From assembly GCF_000003605.2 (NCBI RefSeq), contig NW_003126885.1:346013-367672 (forward strand): a stretch of 21,660 nucleotides of DNA. The letters are read 5' to 3'. Each line of letters begins with the position of its first letter. The first letter of the stretch is position 1. Shown here piece by piece: positions 1 through 21,660 of this stretch. The notes beneath the pieces were generated by a model, which did not search any database, was not told the DNA's origin, and saw nothing but the letters and a program-made list of their open reading frames with translations. Made by a program: the position numbers and the translations under genes. The DNA comes from Saccoglossus kowalevskii (lineage: Eukaryota > Hemichordata > Enteropneusta > Harrimaniidae).

Positions 1-483
1 CGACGGACAATCACTCATATGATAAGCTCCGCTCGACAAAGTCGACAGCGGAGCTAAAAAGATGTGGAGAGTGATTTTTACTGTACATGTAACATGCTGG
101 GATGTGCAGGGCGTTCTTGAATGTATTTTTTTATCCATAGGAAGTAAAATGATTGGGTTACTTTAATTCGATGATTTCGGAAATTTGAAGAAACAACTTT
201 ACTACACCAAGGGAAAATGTATTTGTAATTTCATGAGTCCAGAAAAACAGTGATATATTTTATAGCATTGAACATTCAACATTGCAGTGTGTTTTGTAAA
301 ATTTAGTTATCATACATGCGCACAACCTAGGGCTGACAGGATAAGGGTTTAACTATCAAATCATGATTGGTGTAATCTTCTACATGTAATTGTGATGTCC
401 ATGTTCTGTCATGTTCCATGAGAGTGGTTTTATTATTCAATGATTATTCAAGAACGAACACAGTGTAACAAGTTATTACAGAC
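1..483 (-). other. ERC intron (5' part), downstream of exon 9
   Basis: No coding signal: multiple stops in all frames and no match to the next ERC segment (SLRKKDDRIEELEE-like). AT-rich with a TGTACATGTAAC palindrome near 82. I see nothing else here. Confidence 0.7.
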
Positions 484-12435
<11,952 letters not shown>

Positions 12436-12522
12436 CTTTAAGATAAAAACAACAAGAAATTTGAGAAATATAGTGTCTGTGATCAGTGCCTAAAATATAT
12501 ATTGGTGTATGCAGAGCTTTGC

Positions 12523-13854
12523 TTAAGGTAGAGATGCAGGTTCGTGGGCACTTGGGAGTGAAATTTTTTTTTTAGCTTTTTATTATCCAAACAGTCATTG
12601 CTATAGATTTAAAATTTTGTAGAATTTTGAATAGTGGGACCATGGAACTATAAACCACAGGAAGAACAACCACTTTGTTTCCTTTGAACTATGATAGTTG
12701 CCACGATGTCCAACGTTTATTTTGACTGTTTATTTCGTTGCTTTAAAAAATAAGCCAATTTACGCAAATGAACGTTAATCTCCAACTATCAGTCATTTTC
12801 GGAGTCAATCGGGCTACTTCGGCAGATCAAGTGATCGAGTTGTTTTGGTTATAGCATAAAAAAACAATGGCGCCAAGACAAAAATGAGCGACATTCAACG
12901 GGAAAAAAAACACATTGCCATATCTGGCGATCGAAGAGAAACATGGAATAAGTCGGGATATCTCGACAACAAACGGCATACCAAACCCCATGTTTCGCAA
13001 ACTCTTGCAACCTTATTTTTTCGAGGGTTGAAGAAAAAAAAAGTAATCCAAAAACGACATTGAAAATGATGAAAACTCACTAAACTCCGACCCGTTGCAC
13101 GACTTAATTCCGGTACACTGAAGGTCACCCTGCAGACCGACTTGTTTGCGCATGAATAGTGAACGAAATATTTTACTGAGCAGATATGAAATATGTTTTT
13201 TCAAGTTTTCCGTTCCCAGCAAAGCGATTGATACAGGCGTATCGGCGGCAACTAACATGGAGTATGACTAATGTTGTGGAAACAAAAGCAAAAGCACTGT
13301 AAGATAAGACAAAGATTTTTTTAATCCTCTTAATAGTTTCGTTGTTCTTCCTGTGGTTTATAGTTCCATGGTGGAACATACTCAAAAGACGATTTTAAAA
13401 TATAGATAACAGGTAGACGCTTTGACCTTTTGTTTTGAAATTTTCACAAATGATTGACAATGTGTTTATCTTCAAAACGCTGTTGGGGCATTGTTTTTGG
13501 TTGAGCAGTGTTACAACAATCGTACAGACAACTAGCCTGAGTGTTAATTTATGCATAAACTTAAATTAGTGAAATTTGAGTTGCTGCCCAGCAAAATTGA
13601 CAACTGGTAGACAGTACCCGTAAATCAATTTTGACAGGAAACAGAGGCATGGTTTAGAAGCTAATTTTTTTTAAATCACTTGTAACCAAAAAAGCACATT
13701 TTTGTGCATATTTCTAACTACAGTGTGCATAAAAAAAAAAATACTTACAAAATTTTTAAATTCATACAATAAGTTTTGTGGACAAGGGAGGTCATTTTGG
13801 TTTCCTAATTAACTAATTAAAATACCTGTCAGGTAAACTGCATCTCTACCTTAA
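12523..13854. mobile_element. TTAA-bounded transposon with perfect 17-bp terminal inverted repeats
   Basis: The left end TTAAGGTAGAGATGCAG (12523-12539) is exactly the reverse complement of the right end CTGCATCTCTACCTTAA (13838-13854). TTAA plus a 13-bp inverted repeat is the layout of piggyBac-type elements (TTAA target duplication), although the repeat does not begin with the usual CCC. The 1332-base interior is CpG-richer than its flanks (about 12640-13290). No open frame is long enough for a transposase; the best plus-strand frame is 59 codons (12884-13063), so the copy is non-autonomous or internally deleted. The identical termini suggest it is fairly young. Confidence 0.75.
12884..13063 (+). 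CDS. Short unidentified ORF inside the TTAA element
   Basis: 59 codons, starting MSDIQREKKHIAISGDRRE and ending with a Lys-rich tail before TGA. It lies in the CpG-rich part of the element, just after an ATGGCGCC start-like context whose own frame stops after six codons. I recognise no domain. The basic, hydrophilic composition could be the N-terminal piece of a lost transposase or chance; treat it as weak. Confidence 0.12.
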   Translation: MSDIQREKKHIAISGDRRETWNKSGYLDNKRHTKPHVSQTLATLFFRGLKKKKVIQKRH

Positions 13855-13921
13855 AGTTGCATCATTTTCTATATTTCTATATACATATATTAAAGTAATT
13901 TGCATCATATACCAAAATAAA

Positions 13922-14618
13922 TACTGTAAAATACTATATTTTCACTTGGAGTTGATTTTACTTTATATATTAAGGTAGAAGCCTACTCATAAATTAAAAT
14001 ACCCCGAATTTATTCATTTTGCAATATAAGAATATTAACCTAAAAAAAGTTGGGGGTCACCAGCCTTTTTTTTGAGAAATTGATGGTTGTATTTTAGTGG
14101 AAAGTAGCCATTTTTACACTATTATGACACTTTTACCACAGGTTCATATGGCAGAGATAATATACAATATCTCAAAATCTAGCCTGGTGACATAGGCTGA
14201 AAAAATCATATATTGTTAATGATGGAGTACTTTTTGTTTTTCTGAATTATTTAAAAAATCTTCTGTTCTAAAAATAGCAATTTTCAAGATATATTAGTAC
14301 ACATTTCTCAACAATCTTAACTGTAACACACAAAATAATGCTATTTCATTGTACCATGGGACATTAGCTTCATGATTGTACATAAGAAACTAATGAACAT
14401 TGTCATGCGATTTATGACCAATTTTGTCAAAAATTATGACTAGGCTTCTGCATGGAATTATTCAGCGAAAAATAAAATCCTGTAAATATACCTTTTTTCC
14501 TATATTTTACATTCAACTTGTCAAAAAAAATCAGTGAAAATAAATTCTATACAAAACACCCACAAATTTTTTTTTCTGCAAAAATTAATTCCAGCTAAAA
14601 CAAAGTATTTACAGTAGT
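13922..14618. mobile_element. Old foldback element with a TTAA element nested in its loop
   Basis: The left arm at 13922-13960 (ACTGTAAAATACTATATTTT, then CACTTGGAG) and the right arm at 14577-14618 (read in reverse: ACTACTGTAAATACTTTGTT, then TTAGCTGGAATTAATTTTTG) are diverged versions of the arms of the foldback at 15871-15978. Between them lie the element at 13970-14454 and extra arm-like fragments at 14461-14492 and 14531-14550 (CAGTGAAAATAAATT). Confidence 0.5.
13970..14454. mobile_element. Second TTAAGGTAGA element, imperfect terminal repeats
   Basis: Starts TTAAGGTAGAAGCCTACTCA; the right end, read in reverse, is ATGCAGAAGCCTAGTCATAA. The two ends agree at about 18 of 20 positions over GTAGAAGCCTACTCATAA. 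The first ten bases equal those of the 12523 element, suggesting a shared superfamily. The right-hand TTAA is degraded (ATTA). No coding capacity. Confidence 0.55.
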
Positions 14619-15870
14619 TGTTTGCAAGATGTGTACAATTCACAAATTATCATTTTATGACTCAAGTTAGGTCACATATAGAAATTTAACATGAGATGAG
14701 GAAATCGCTACATTCGCATTACAGGATCTCAGAATGTTGCGCAATTTCTTTGGTGAGGGATTACAGCAGATGCATTGACGTTAGTTGGGATCTATCCGCT
14801 TAGATTATTTTTGACATGTTTCGACTGTTCATATACATGTACATGTTTCAGGATGTGCCGACTTAGTCTCGACTATCATGATGTGCCAAGAACTTTAACA
14901 TGAACCCCACTACTATAACCTTACAGCAATTAAGCCTTGTGTATATGTACATATACTAGGAAACGTACATTATGAACTCCTCAAAGACTGAGGACTTCGT
15001 GATGTACATTATACTATAACCCCAGGGGTGATTCCTAGAAAAACATGTTAAAGGGATGGGGTTAAATGGAATGGGTTGGATTGGATAGCAGTACACAGTA
15101 ACACAGTGTAAAGCAATTCACCAGTGGGTTTTGAGAGTAATTTTGAGTAAATAATGTTAAGAAATCAGAACTTCTTATCAAGAATTGTCCAATTGTTTAT
15201 TTTTTTGGAAATTAAGAAACAACATTTAGCTGGGATCTTCAAGATATGGAGTCAATGACTTTTGCAAGAAGTTATCCTCACTATCTAATCAATTTTTTTT
15301 ATAAAATCTTGATTTTACACAAGTACGATTATATTTTACACAATGACAGTCAAACACATGAATACTGGTACCTTTGTACAGTGGAGCATAGACAGTGAGC
15401 ATAAATATTCCAGTCTAGTCTTGAGTAACGGTTTGACGGCAGCAGGGACTTTGACGGTAGACATGATTGCACACAAGCTGAACCAAAAATGAATATCAAC
15501 ACGGTTTCACCTTCTAAGAATGGAGTATTACTAAGAAAGTATGTGGGAATTACCACAATTGACAGTGGGATTTTATACCAGGAAACCAAACAGGAAATAG
15601 ACTATTGTATTCAGGAACTATTAAACATGTGCGGGGAGGTCCATTTATGGTTTACAGACTGACTCTAATTTAATCTCATTATTACATGCAGGTATTTTTG
15701 TTAAAAAACCCAGCTTTTTAGTACTAAAATAAAATGCTTCAATTTAAGCACCAGTGTTCTCTCAAGAGTGTGTTTATCTTGTGGTACTCACTCAAGCTTA
15801 AATTTTGAAGAAAATCGAAGTTATTTTATTATGTTAATTATAATGAGTATTGCAATCATAGGCTAATTAA

Positions 15871-15978
15871 ATTACTGTGGAATACTTTATTTTCGCTGGA
15901 ATTAATTTTCGCTGAAAAGAAGAATCATCCATTCAGCGAAAATAAATTCCAAGCGAAAATAAAGTATTCTACAGTAAT
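15871..15978. mobile_element. Near-perfect foldback (46-bp arms, 15-base loop)
   Basis: The left arm 15871-15916 starts ATTACTGTGGAATACTTTAT and the right arm 15932-15978 ends AAAGTATTCTACAGTAAT. Reverse-complemented, the arms differ by two substitutions and one extra base. Each arm carries TTTTCGCTGGAATT followed by TTTTCGCTGAA. It is a short foldback/MITE; transcribed in either direction it would form a long hairpin. Confidence 0.85.
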
Positions 15979-17883
15979 CCATATTCATAAGTGAAGCAGC
16001 CAACATACTGGGGTGAAATGGTTAGGAGAACATGTACACACTGCCACCAGGTGGGAGATGTCTTGCATGACAATTCCAACAGATTAATCCCATTATAACA
16101 ATATTTTTAAAGAAATAAAATCCGAGTTTTATTTTATTCCAATATTTATGTGCATGTGAACACAAATGTAGTTTATTTTGGTGGCTTTGGTTTATCATTT
16201 CACAGCCTTGACCCTGATTTTTGACACATTTAAGCACTGCCTATATCTGACCGTTATTCTGTCATTTGATAACATAATCAAGATGTACAGTAGCTTGAAT
16301 TGAATAATAAATTAAACTAAGGTATTTAAACAAACAGTTTTTCTTCTTCTGTGATCGACTAGTGATGACAGGTAGAAATCCCCAATTCCTCAATTCTAAT
16401 CAAACTATGTTATTTTGTAATGGGTAAGCTCCAATCTATCTGCCTGTAACAAGATTGAATATTTGGCAATCTTACAAACTCTGTAGCTCATAGATTGCAA
16501 TTGCAGCGTGTTGCTAGTGACTATGACTCATAATTTGCAAGCTACATTGTTGGCCAGGCTGTGAAAAAAATTTCATGATCTATGGAATTACCCAAATGGA
16601 ATTAAGTGTCTGACAAAACATGCAAGACGGTATAAAGCTAAACGACGGTATACCTAAAATATCTAGACAATGAACCTCAAAAAAACTGGCTCTAGTTCAT
16701 ATCTGTATGAAATTAACAAAGTTCAATTGGTGGGGGAGGGGGTGTTATATTAACCCTAACCCTCAACCAACGTCTAGAATCCCCAGTAACCTACATGTGT
16801 ATTACAATTGAAGTCACTTTGCTAAGATTCCAGTGGGATGTCAAATTTAAGGACACTCTTGTTTTGAGTGGTGAGACTGTGCAGCGACTGATGTTATGAA
16901 GCCAAAGAATCAAGAAAGGCGTTGTACACTGATGTAAATAATTATTAAATATACATGTACGCATATGTCCTAATAGGATTGTTAAATGGCCCCCACAACA
17001 CACGTTTGAATTCCATGTAAACAAGCAATTTATTTTTCACATATTGTATACGACTCCAATATTCAACACAACGTGGTGCAACGAACATTGCCCTTCAACC
17101 ATCATTGCCGCAGTACATTTACATGTAAGCTTATGAGCTTTGATCCATGCATGCCATTTTTATTCAAATACAATTTCTTTTCAAGTTCAAACAATCTCAG
17201 GCACTTCTGGATCAGAGAAACAAGCACACCCCTTTTATATCAAGTATATGTTTTTTTTTATTTATAGACATACCAGGCATTGATGCCTTATTTTTAGCAA
17301 CAGTTACACATGCATGGATCGTGTACATAGACCACTGAACATGCTGGAATCGGGTCATCTCTGGGCAATCAAAAAACAAACACATAAACATGACAATGTG
17401 TTGAAGTTTTTACTGTGCATTATAATAAATTATGTTTGCACTAAGAACACTGTCATATCAGAATTGATCTGACCTATATCTGTACAACTGAAGGGTGGAT
17501 TCTGGTCTCAGGGAAAATATTTCGTCAACTCCTTGCAAGAAACTTAGTTTAACTCCTGAAAGGTCATTAAATTCAGCAGAATATTTAAACAAAGATAGCT
17601 TAGAAAGAAGTTGCTGTGGAGAAGGTATAGGAGACATGAAGTACAAATAAGAAATACTGTATATACTATATTAAAAGCACATCTCTAATAAACATAAAGC
17701 AAAATTTTTATTAATTACATGTAAAATCTTTGAAATATCTTATTTTGACTACAGATTACAAATGTAAGTAGATGTGCTAATAGAGTAAATATGGCAATTA
17801 TAAATATAAGTGCAAGCAGTGATCATGGTGGTTCAAAGTGGCTATGGGATATTATAAATATTTACATGTATGAAATGTATGTA

Positions 17884-18250
17884 TGAAATTTCATTGAAAT
17901 CTGTTCTTGAGAAAAAAGTGAGAAGGGCAAAAAAAATTGGCTAATTAATATGCAAATTAGGTCATTCAAATGCATGGATTTCAACGAAAAAACTAATCAG
18001 GTTTGTGCAATATGCCAGTGCATCTATGTACAAAGTTTCAGTAAAATCTGTTAAAGGTATTTGAGAAACAAGAGAAAATGCTTAAAATTAGCTAATTAAT
18101 ATACAAATTAAGTCATTAATATGTGTGGTTTCAACAAAAAACTAATCAGGTCTGCGCTTTATCCCAGAGAATCAATGTACCCAGTTTCATTGATATCTGA
18201 TAATTGGTTCTTGGAATATTAATGGAACAGACACATGCATACAGACTCAC
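17884..18250. repeat. Tandem repeat of about 148 bp, roughly 2.4 copies
   Basis: Landmarks recur at constant spacing: TTTCATTGAAATCTG (17890), TTTCAGTAAAATCTG (18037) and TTTCATTGATATCTG (18186); GCTAATTAATATGCAAATTA (near 17939) and GCTAATTAATATACAAATTA (near 18088); AAAACTAATCAGGT (near 17987 and 18136). The last, partial unit ends in GGAACAGACACATGCATACA. Units are about 80 percent alike by eye. This style of repeat, with a CAGACACATACAGAC-like tail, is common in marine invertebrate genomes as a MITE/SINE-like dispersed element. Confidence 0.8.
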
Positions 18251-18309
18251 TAATTGCAAAGACTCATTGTTCACACAGGATTAAAAAATGCCCAATATAT
18301 CTGCTTTAA

Positions 18310-18811
18310 TTAAGGTAGAATGCTACTTGGTTTTTCACACATATCGTAGCAGCAATATTTTTTATTAAAATCTGTCTAGAATTATTCGTTTTACCGGTGA
18401 TATTAGTCAGCAGTATGGAAACGTTTTTGGTTCACTGTATTATTTTTTTTGAAAATGGTAACATAATATGCATAAAATGCCTTTTTATCTGCTGTTCGAC
18501 CACAATAAAAACCCATTTCCTCGTTAAAAACCCACTAAAAATATTGTCAATATTTTGATACTTTGTAGACATTAAAAAGTACCCTGTATGACACCATTAC
18601 CTCACCAAATTTTGAGATAATGAGATATATTGATGCGATAGAAAACAATGGTGAAATGTCCCAAAATAGACAGAACATGCCATTTAAAGCTGATTAAGCA
18701 GCTCCATATTTTCATTTCATTTTCTTAATCTTTGTAACATGATATATCAAATATATAAAAATAAAGAAAATGACAATATTTTTACTTTTCTGTAGTCTTC
18801 TTCTACTTTAA
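18310..18811. mobile_element. Third TTAAGGTAGA element (putative)
   Basis: Starts TTAAGGTAGAATGCTAC; a candidate right end GTAGTCTTCTTCTACTTTAA reads TTAAAGTAGAAGAAGACTAC in reverse, similar with one three-base insertion. Its length (502) is close to that of the 13970-14454 element. The left end is convincing by comparison with the two other copies; the right end is tentative. Confidence 0.4.
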
Positions 18812-20520
18812 TACATTATGAGTATGAAACCTATACAGCAGACAGTTTTAAGAAGAAGTTAAAAATATAAAGTTGACGTCAACAATCATTAATTCAGCTC
18901 CGCCCGTGAATATAATATATTCAGAATAACATCCATGATGCATAGGTACATAACAAGGTGTTAATGAGATCACGTCATTTTTATGATTGATGACATGTTT
19001 ATTTTAATAGTTGGTTGACATGTACCATATTTCTTCTATTAAAGTGCTTCTCCAACAAAAGTGCATATACATGTATATCAGGTAAACTAAAATTGAATTT
19101 GTTGTATACTGAATCATTGTTACTTATTTTGAATACAGAAACAGCTCTGTAATTAACATAATGCATGCACCACTAAGAGAGTAGTTTCTATTGAATAACA
19201 GCAGATATATTATGATAGTTCAACTGAAACGTATATATTTCAATAGTCGACAGGATGATAGATAAAGACAACATATAACTTTCTATATTAAATCGGAAAT
19301 AGCTGTAAATATTTATCTTTTTCACCATTTTTTATTTTTAATTAGTGCCAATTGGTATCATAGCCGAAATGTGGGTACTAAAAGCATACAATATACAATA
19401 TGTTACCGACGTTGTATATTAAATCACTTGCAAGTGAAAAAAAGATGGTTCCAGTGGGCGTCATCTACTGAAATCCAGTTTTGTCAAGTGAACCTCAGGG
19501 ATTATGGTATAGGATGACAACTTACCAGGAGCCATGGGTGAATTGGCAGATATGCCTCTCTCTGCCAGCCCCAAAATGGTGATTTTATGTGCCAATTACA
19601 ACATAGTGTGTGTCATAATTTTCCCAATAAGTCACCGATCAACGAAAATGGCTTGGTGCGTCTACCAAATCGTTTCTCTAACATAATGGCAATGATTTCA
19701 ATTTTTCACATCGCATTCCATGTGACATCAACCTAGTGTGGGGTGATTTTATCCATGCAATTGTATCTAAACAAATATTCCAGTAAATTTTGTCATGTTT
19801 ATGATGTTATATTAAAAAAAAATGTTCCAAATCACATCTATTGTTGCTAAAAAATACTTTTATTCAAGAAATATTACTTTCAGTTCAGTGATTAAATTTT
19901 TCATCAATTAGTTTTCATTGTGTATTTTCAGCAAAAGACAACCTCAATGAAAATGTGACATTTATATTTATTAACCCATTCATTCTAACCAAAACACTTT
20001 TAAAGATTTATTTGAACTAAAACTCTGCAAGATAAATATGTACATTGATATCAATCTAGTAAGGTGGCATTTCATACACATTCATTGTTTACCATTTCCC
20101 AAAAGGTTAAACTGATTCTCATCCCCCTGAGTCTTCTTCCAATCGCATGGCTCGGACAAGCGAGAAATTTATCTATTTTCCTACAAGGATACATGTATCT
20201 ATTTTTACACCGGTGGTCCCAGTTGCAATTTTCATGATATGAAATATTAATTTCACTTCTCATTCCCACGTACTAATGAATAAATAATGATGTTGTCTAC
20301 AAGAAGAGACAGTGAATCAATAATTGGTTCGTCCGTTGCTGTCGGTCTTATGAGTCATGCAGCAAATAAAGTTGTCAGATACAAGGAATCATATGAAATC
20401 CAATTTATGTATTAAAAACAGTACTGACCCAAAACCATCGCTATATTTATATGTATACATATCATATAGATGACAATGACTAAAAACAGGAAAAAACAGT
20501 CTGAACAATGCATTGAACAG

Positions 20521-20586
20521 CGAATAATTATATTATATAATACGAATAACTATATTGTATAATACGAATAATTATATTATATAATA
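20521..20586. repeat. 22-bp minisatellite, 3 copies
   Basis: Unit CGAATAATTATATTATATAA plus TA, three head-to-tail copies. Copies 1 and 3 are identical; copy 2 differs at two positions (AACTATATTGTATAAT). Confidence 0.95.
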
Positions 20587-21074
20587 CATGTATATAAAAT
20601 TTCATATCTTATCAGAAAATAATATACATATACCATAGTATAATTCTATAATTTGTTTAACTATATTAGTATTACCCAACCACGCTTTATCGCATGGATT
20701 CATTTTTTTAATATAAAAATAGAAATATCTGAGAAACTTTGTAGCTGGTGAAGATGTTGCTATATGCATATACTGTTGCTATGCAGTGAATGGATGCACA
20801 AGCTGTACCTGGTACATGTTGTATCAAAATAAATGTCCGCTGGATTTTTCTAATGATTGATATTGGTAAGACAAAAAGTCATGAAATAAAAGTATTACGC
20901 ATTAATTATTCACTGCTTGTTAATTTTGCTATTTTTGCTGATAAGTAAAATCTGCTAAATTACATTTACATAAACATTTAAAATAATAGAAATCATAGTT
21001 TTTCTACCAAATTCATTACTCAAAATCTCAAAATTGTGAAATTAATTAAATGCTACCGGTAATGATTTTAGTAA

Positions 21075-21424
21075 ATGGTTTTACAGTATTACCACTTTCT
21101 TTATCTTTGTAGGTCATCTAATCATATAAGAAAGGAATTTTATTTAGCATTAAAAACCTCACTGAGAAACAATGTTGAATCTTCATCACTACTGAACAGT
21201 TTTCTTTCAGGGGGGGGGGGGGGGTTGAATTATAAGTTAAATTTTCTTTTTGGTGATACACTATGGAAAATAGATGAAAATGTGGGAAATACCTCATCAG
21301 CTTTAATTAGGAAATATGTAACTGATTTATGGCATTATAGAATAAAGAAATGATGAATGTAATTTAAAGATATGTATTACTGTTTTCATGGTGCCGATAC
21401 AAAGGTTGAATAAACATTATTATT
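21075..21424 (+). pseudogene. 3' tail of a non-LTR retrotransposon (5'-truncated)
   Basis: The open frame to the TGA at 21353 reads YYHFLYLCRSSNHIRKEFYL at its start and ends ALIRKYVTDLWHYRIKK. This resembles the extreme C-terminus of LINE reverse-transcriptase polyproteins in invertebrates (a histidine/cysteine motif of the HFLxxC...Y/N..IR type, then a helical tail ending in a basic segment). A stop immediately precedes the ATG at 21075, and nothing upstream looks like reverse transcriptase, so only the tail remains. After the stop come about 70 bases ending TTGAATAAACATTATTATTG, a typical LINE 3' end. A run of 15 G (21210-21224) interrupts the frame region and is probably a later expansion. 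The assignment is by pattern, not alignment. Confidence 0.5.
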
Positions 21425-21500
21425 GTACGTCTGTCGCCGTAACGCCATACGTTACAGCGTGCCGTAATTTTGCGGTATTTTACAGGGTATTTTCATACTA

Positions 21501-21531
21501 CCATATTTGGAAATGCAAATTCCAAATATGG
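21501..21531. promoter_or_regulatory. CArG - octamer - CArG dyad
   Basis: CCATATTTGG (21501-21510) and CCAAATATGG (21522-21531) are both perfect CC(A/T)6GG boxes, the binding consensus of serum response factor. They form a perfect 12-bp inverted repeat (21501-21512 with 21520-21531). Exactly between them is ATGCAAAT (21513-21520), the POU/Oct octamer. The surrounding 130 bases are CpG-bearing, and a second dyad GTAACG-ccata-CGTTAC lies at 21439-21455. Downstream on plus is AATAATAAAA, then ATGGCT with a stop after six codons. Binding and function are inferred; a transposon end is an alternative. Confidence 0.5.
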
Positions 21532-21660
21532 AATGATTACGCGCATAAGCGTCCTCTAATAATAAAAACAAACATGGCTGTCACCAGGATTTGACTGGAC
21601 TCCTTACAAAGAAGTTCGCTGATTCTGTTCTAAACTTTTTGGATTTCGGCATTTCCATGA

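Larger units (their letters stand above)
12436..21660. other. Long upstream intron or intergenic interval
   Basis: 9.2 kb without a recognisable host exon. ERC segments expected upstream (the KTFWSPELKKER- and WKEQY-like region) were looked for on the minus strand and not found, so the upstream exon probably lies past the right edge. The interval is dominated by transposon-like copies at 12523-13854, 13922-14618, 15871-15978, 17884-18250, 18310-18811 and 21075-21424. Stretches with nothing I can name: 14620-15870, 15979-17883, 18812-20520 and 20587-21070; all are AT-rich. Confidence 0.7.

Noticed and set aside
12895-13385. Minus-strand frames of 70-81 codons within the TTAA element as transposase remnants
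   Set aside because: No DDD/DDE motif or zinc-finger pattern seen; overlapping in several frames, as expected by chance.
16751-16763. TTAACCCTAACCCTCAACC, telomere-like
   Set aside because: Fewer than three units; common by chance in AT-rich DNA beside a G-rich patch.
17458-17646. 62-codon minus-strand open frame preceded by CCTTCTCCACAG, an acceptor-like site
   Set aside because: Translation (QLLSKLSLFKYSAEFNDLSG-like) does not match ERC and there is no convincing donor; kept only as a place to check with RNA-seq.

Overview
The window looks like animal nuclear DNA: AT-rich, intron-dominated, full of homopolymers, microsatellites and short transposon copies, with GT-AG introns. I see no operons, Shine-Dalgarno sites, CRISPR array, rRNA or tRNA. 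Protein similarity and repeat style (foldback elements ending in ACAGTAA, frequent ACATGT and ACCGGT palindromes) suggest a marine invertebrate, but the phylum cannot be fixed from this sequence.

One host gene is recognisable. It is on the minus strand and covers roughly 484-12435: the central part of an ELKS/ERC/CAST (Bruchpilot-like) active-zone scaffold. Nine constitutive exons can be placed in transcript order: 12435-12029, 9845-9732, 9022-8867, 8544-8377, 8165-7998, 5062-4784, 4632-4492, 2131-1935 and 619-484. All splice boundaries fit in reading phase, except for an apparent one-base frameshift inside the first. Together they give about 590 residues of nearly uninterrupted coiled coil. 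The N-terminal exons lie beyond the right edge, or were missed in the long upstream interval. The C-terminus lies beyond the left edge.

The most interesting gene-level observation is an extra 63-bp in-frame exon candidate at 7095-7033. It is a diverged duplicate of the end of exon 8165-7998. Its differences are partly silent, and it sits between two C-rich tracts of the transcript about 45 bases away on each side.

The remainder is intron or upstream DNA. From left to right it holds a large (AAAT)n microsatellite (906-1164), two copies of one MITE family (5344-5521 CpG-decayed, 5827-6186 CpG-rich), a CpG-rich promoter-like patch (10480-10860), a 1.33-kb TTAA-bounded element with perfect 17-bp ends (12523-13854), a nested foldback/TTAA element pair (13922-14618), a near-perfect 46-bp-arm foldback (15871-15978), a roughly 148-bp tandem repeat (17884-18250), another TTAA element (18310-18811), a 22-bp x 3 minisatellite (20521-20586), a 5'-truncated non-LTR retrotransposon tail on the plus strand (about 21075-21424), and a striking CArG-octamer-CArG dyad (21501-21531).
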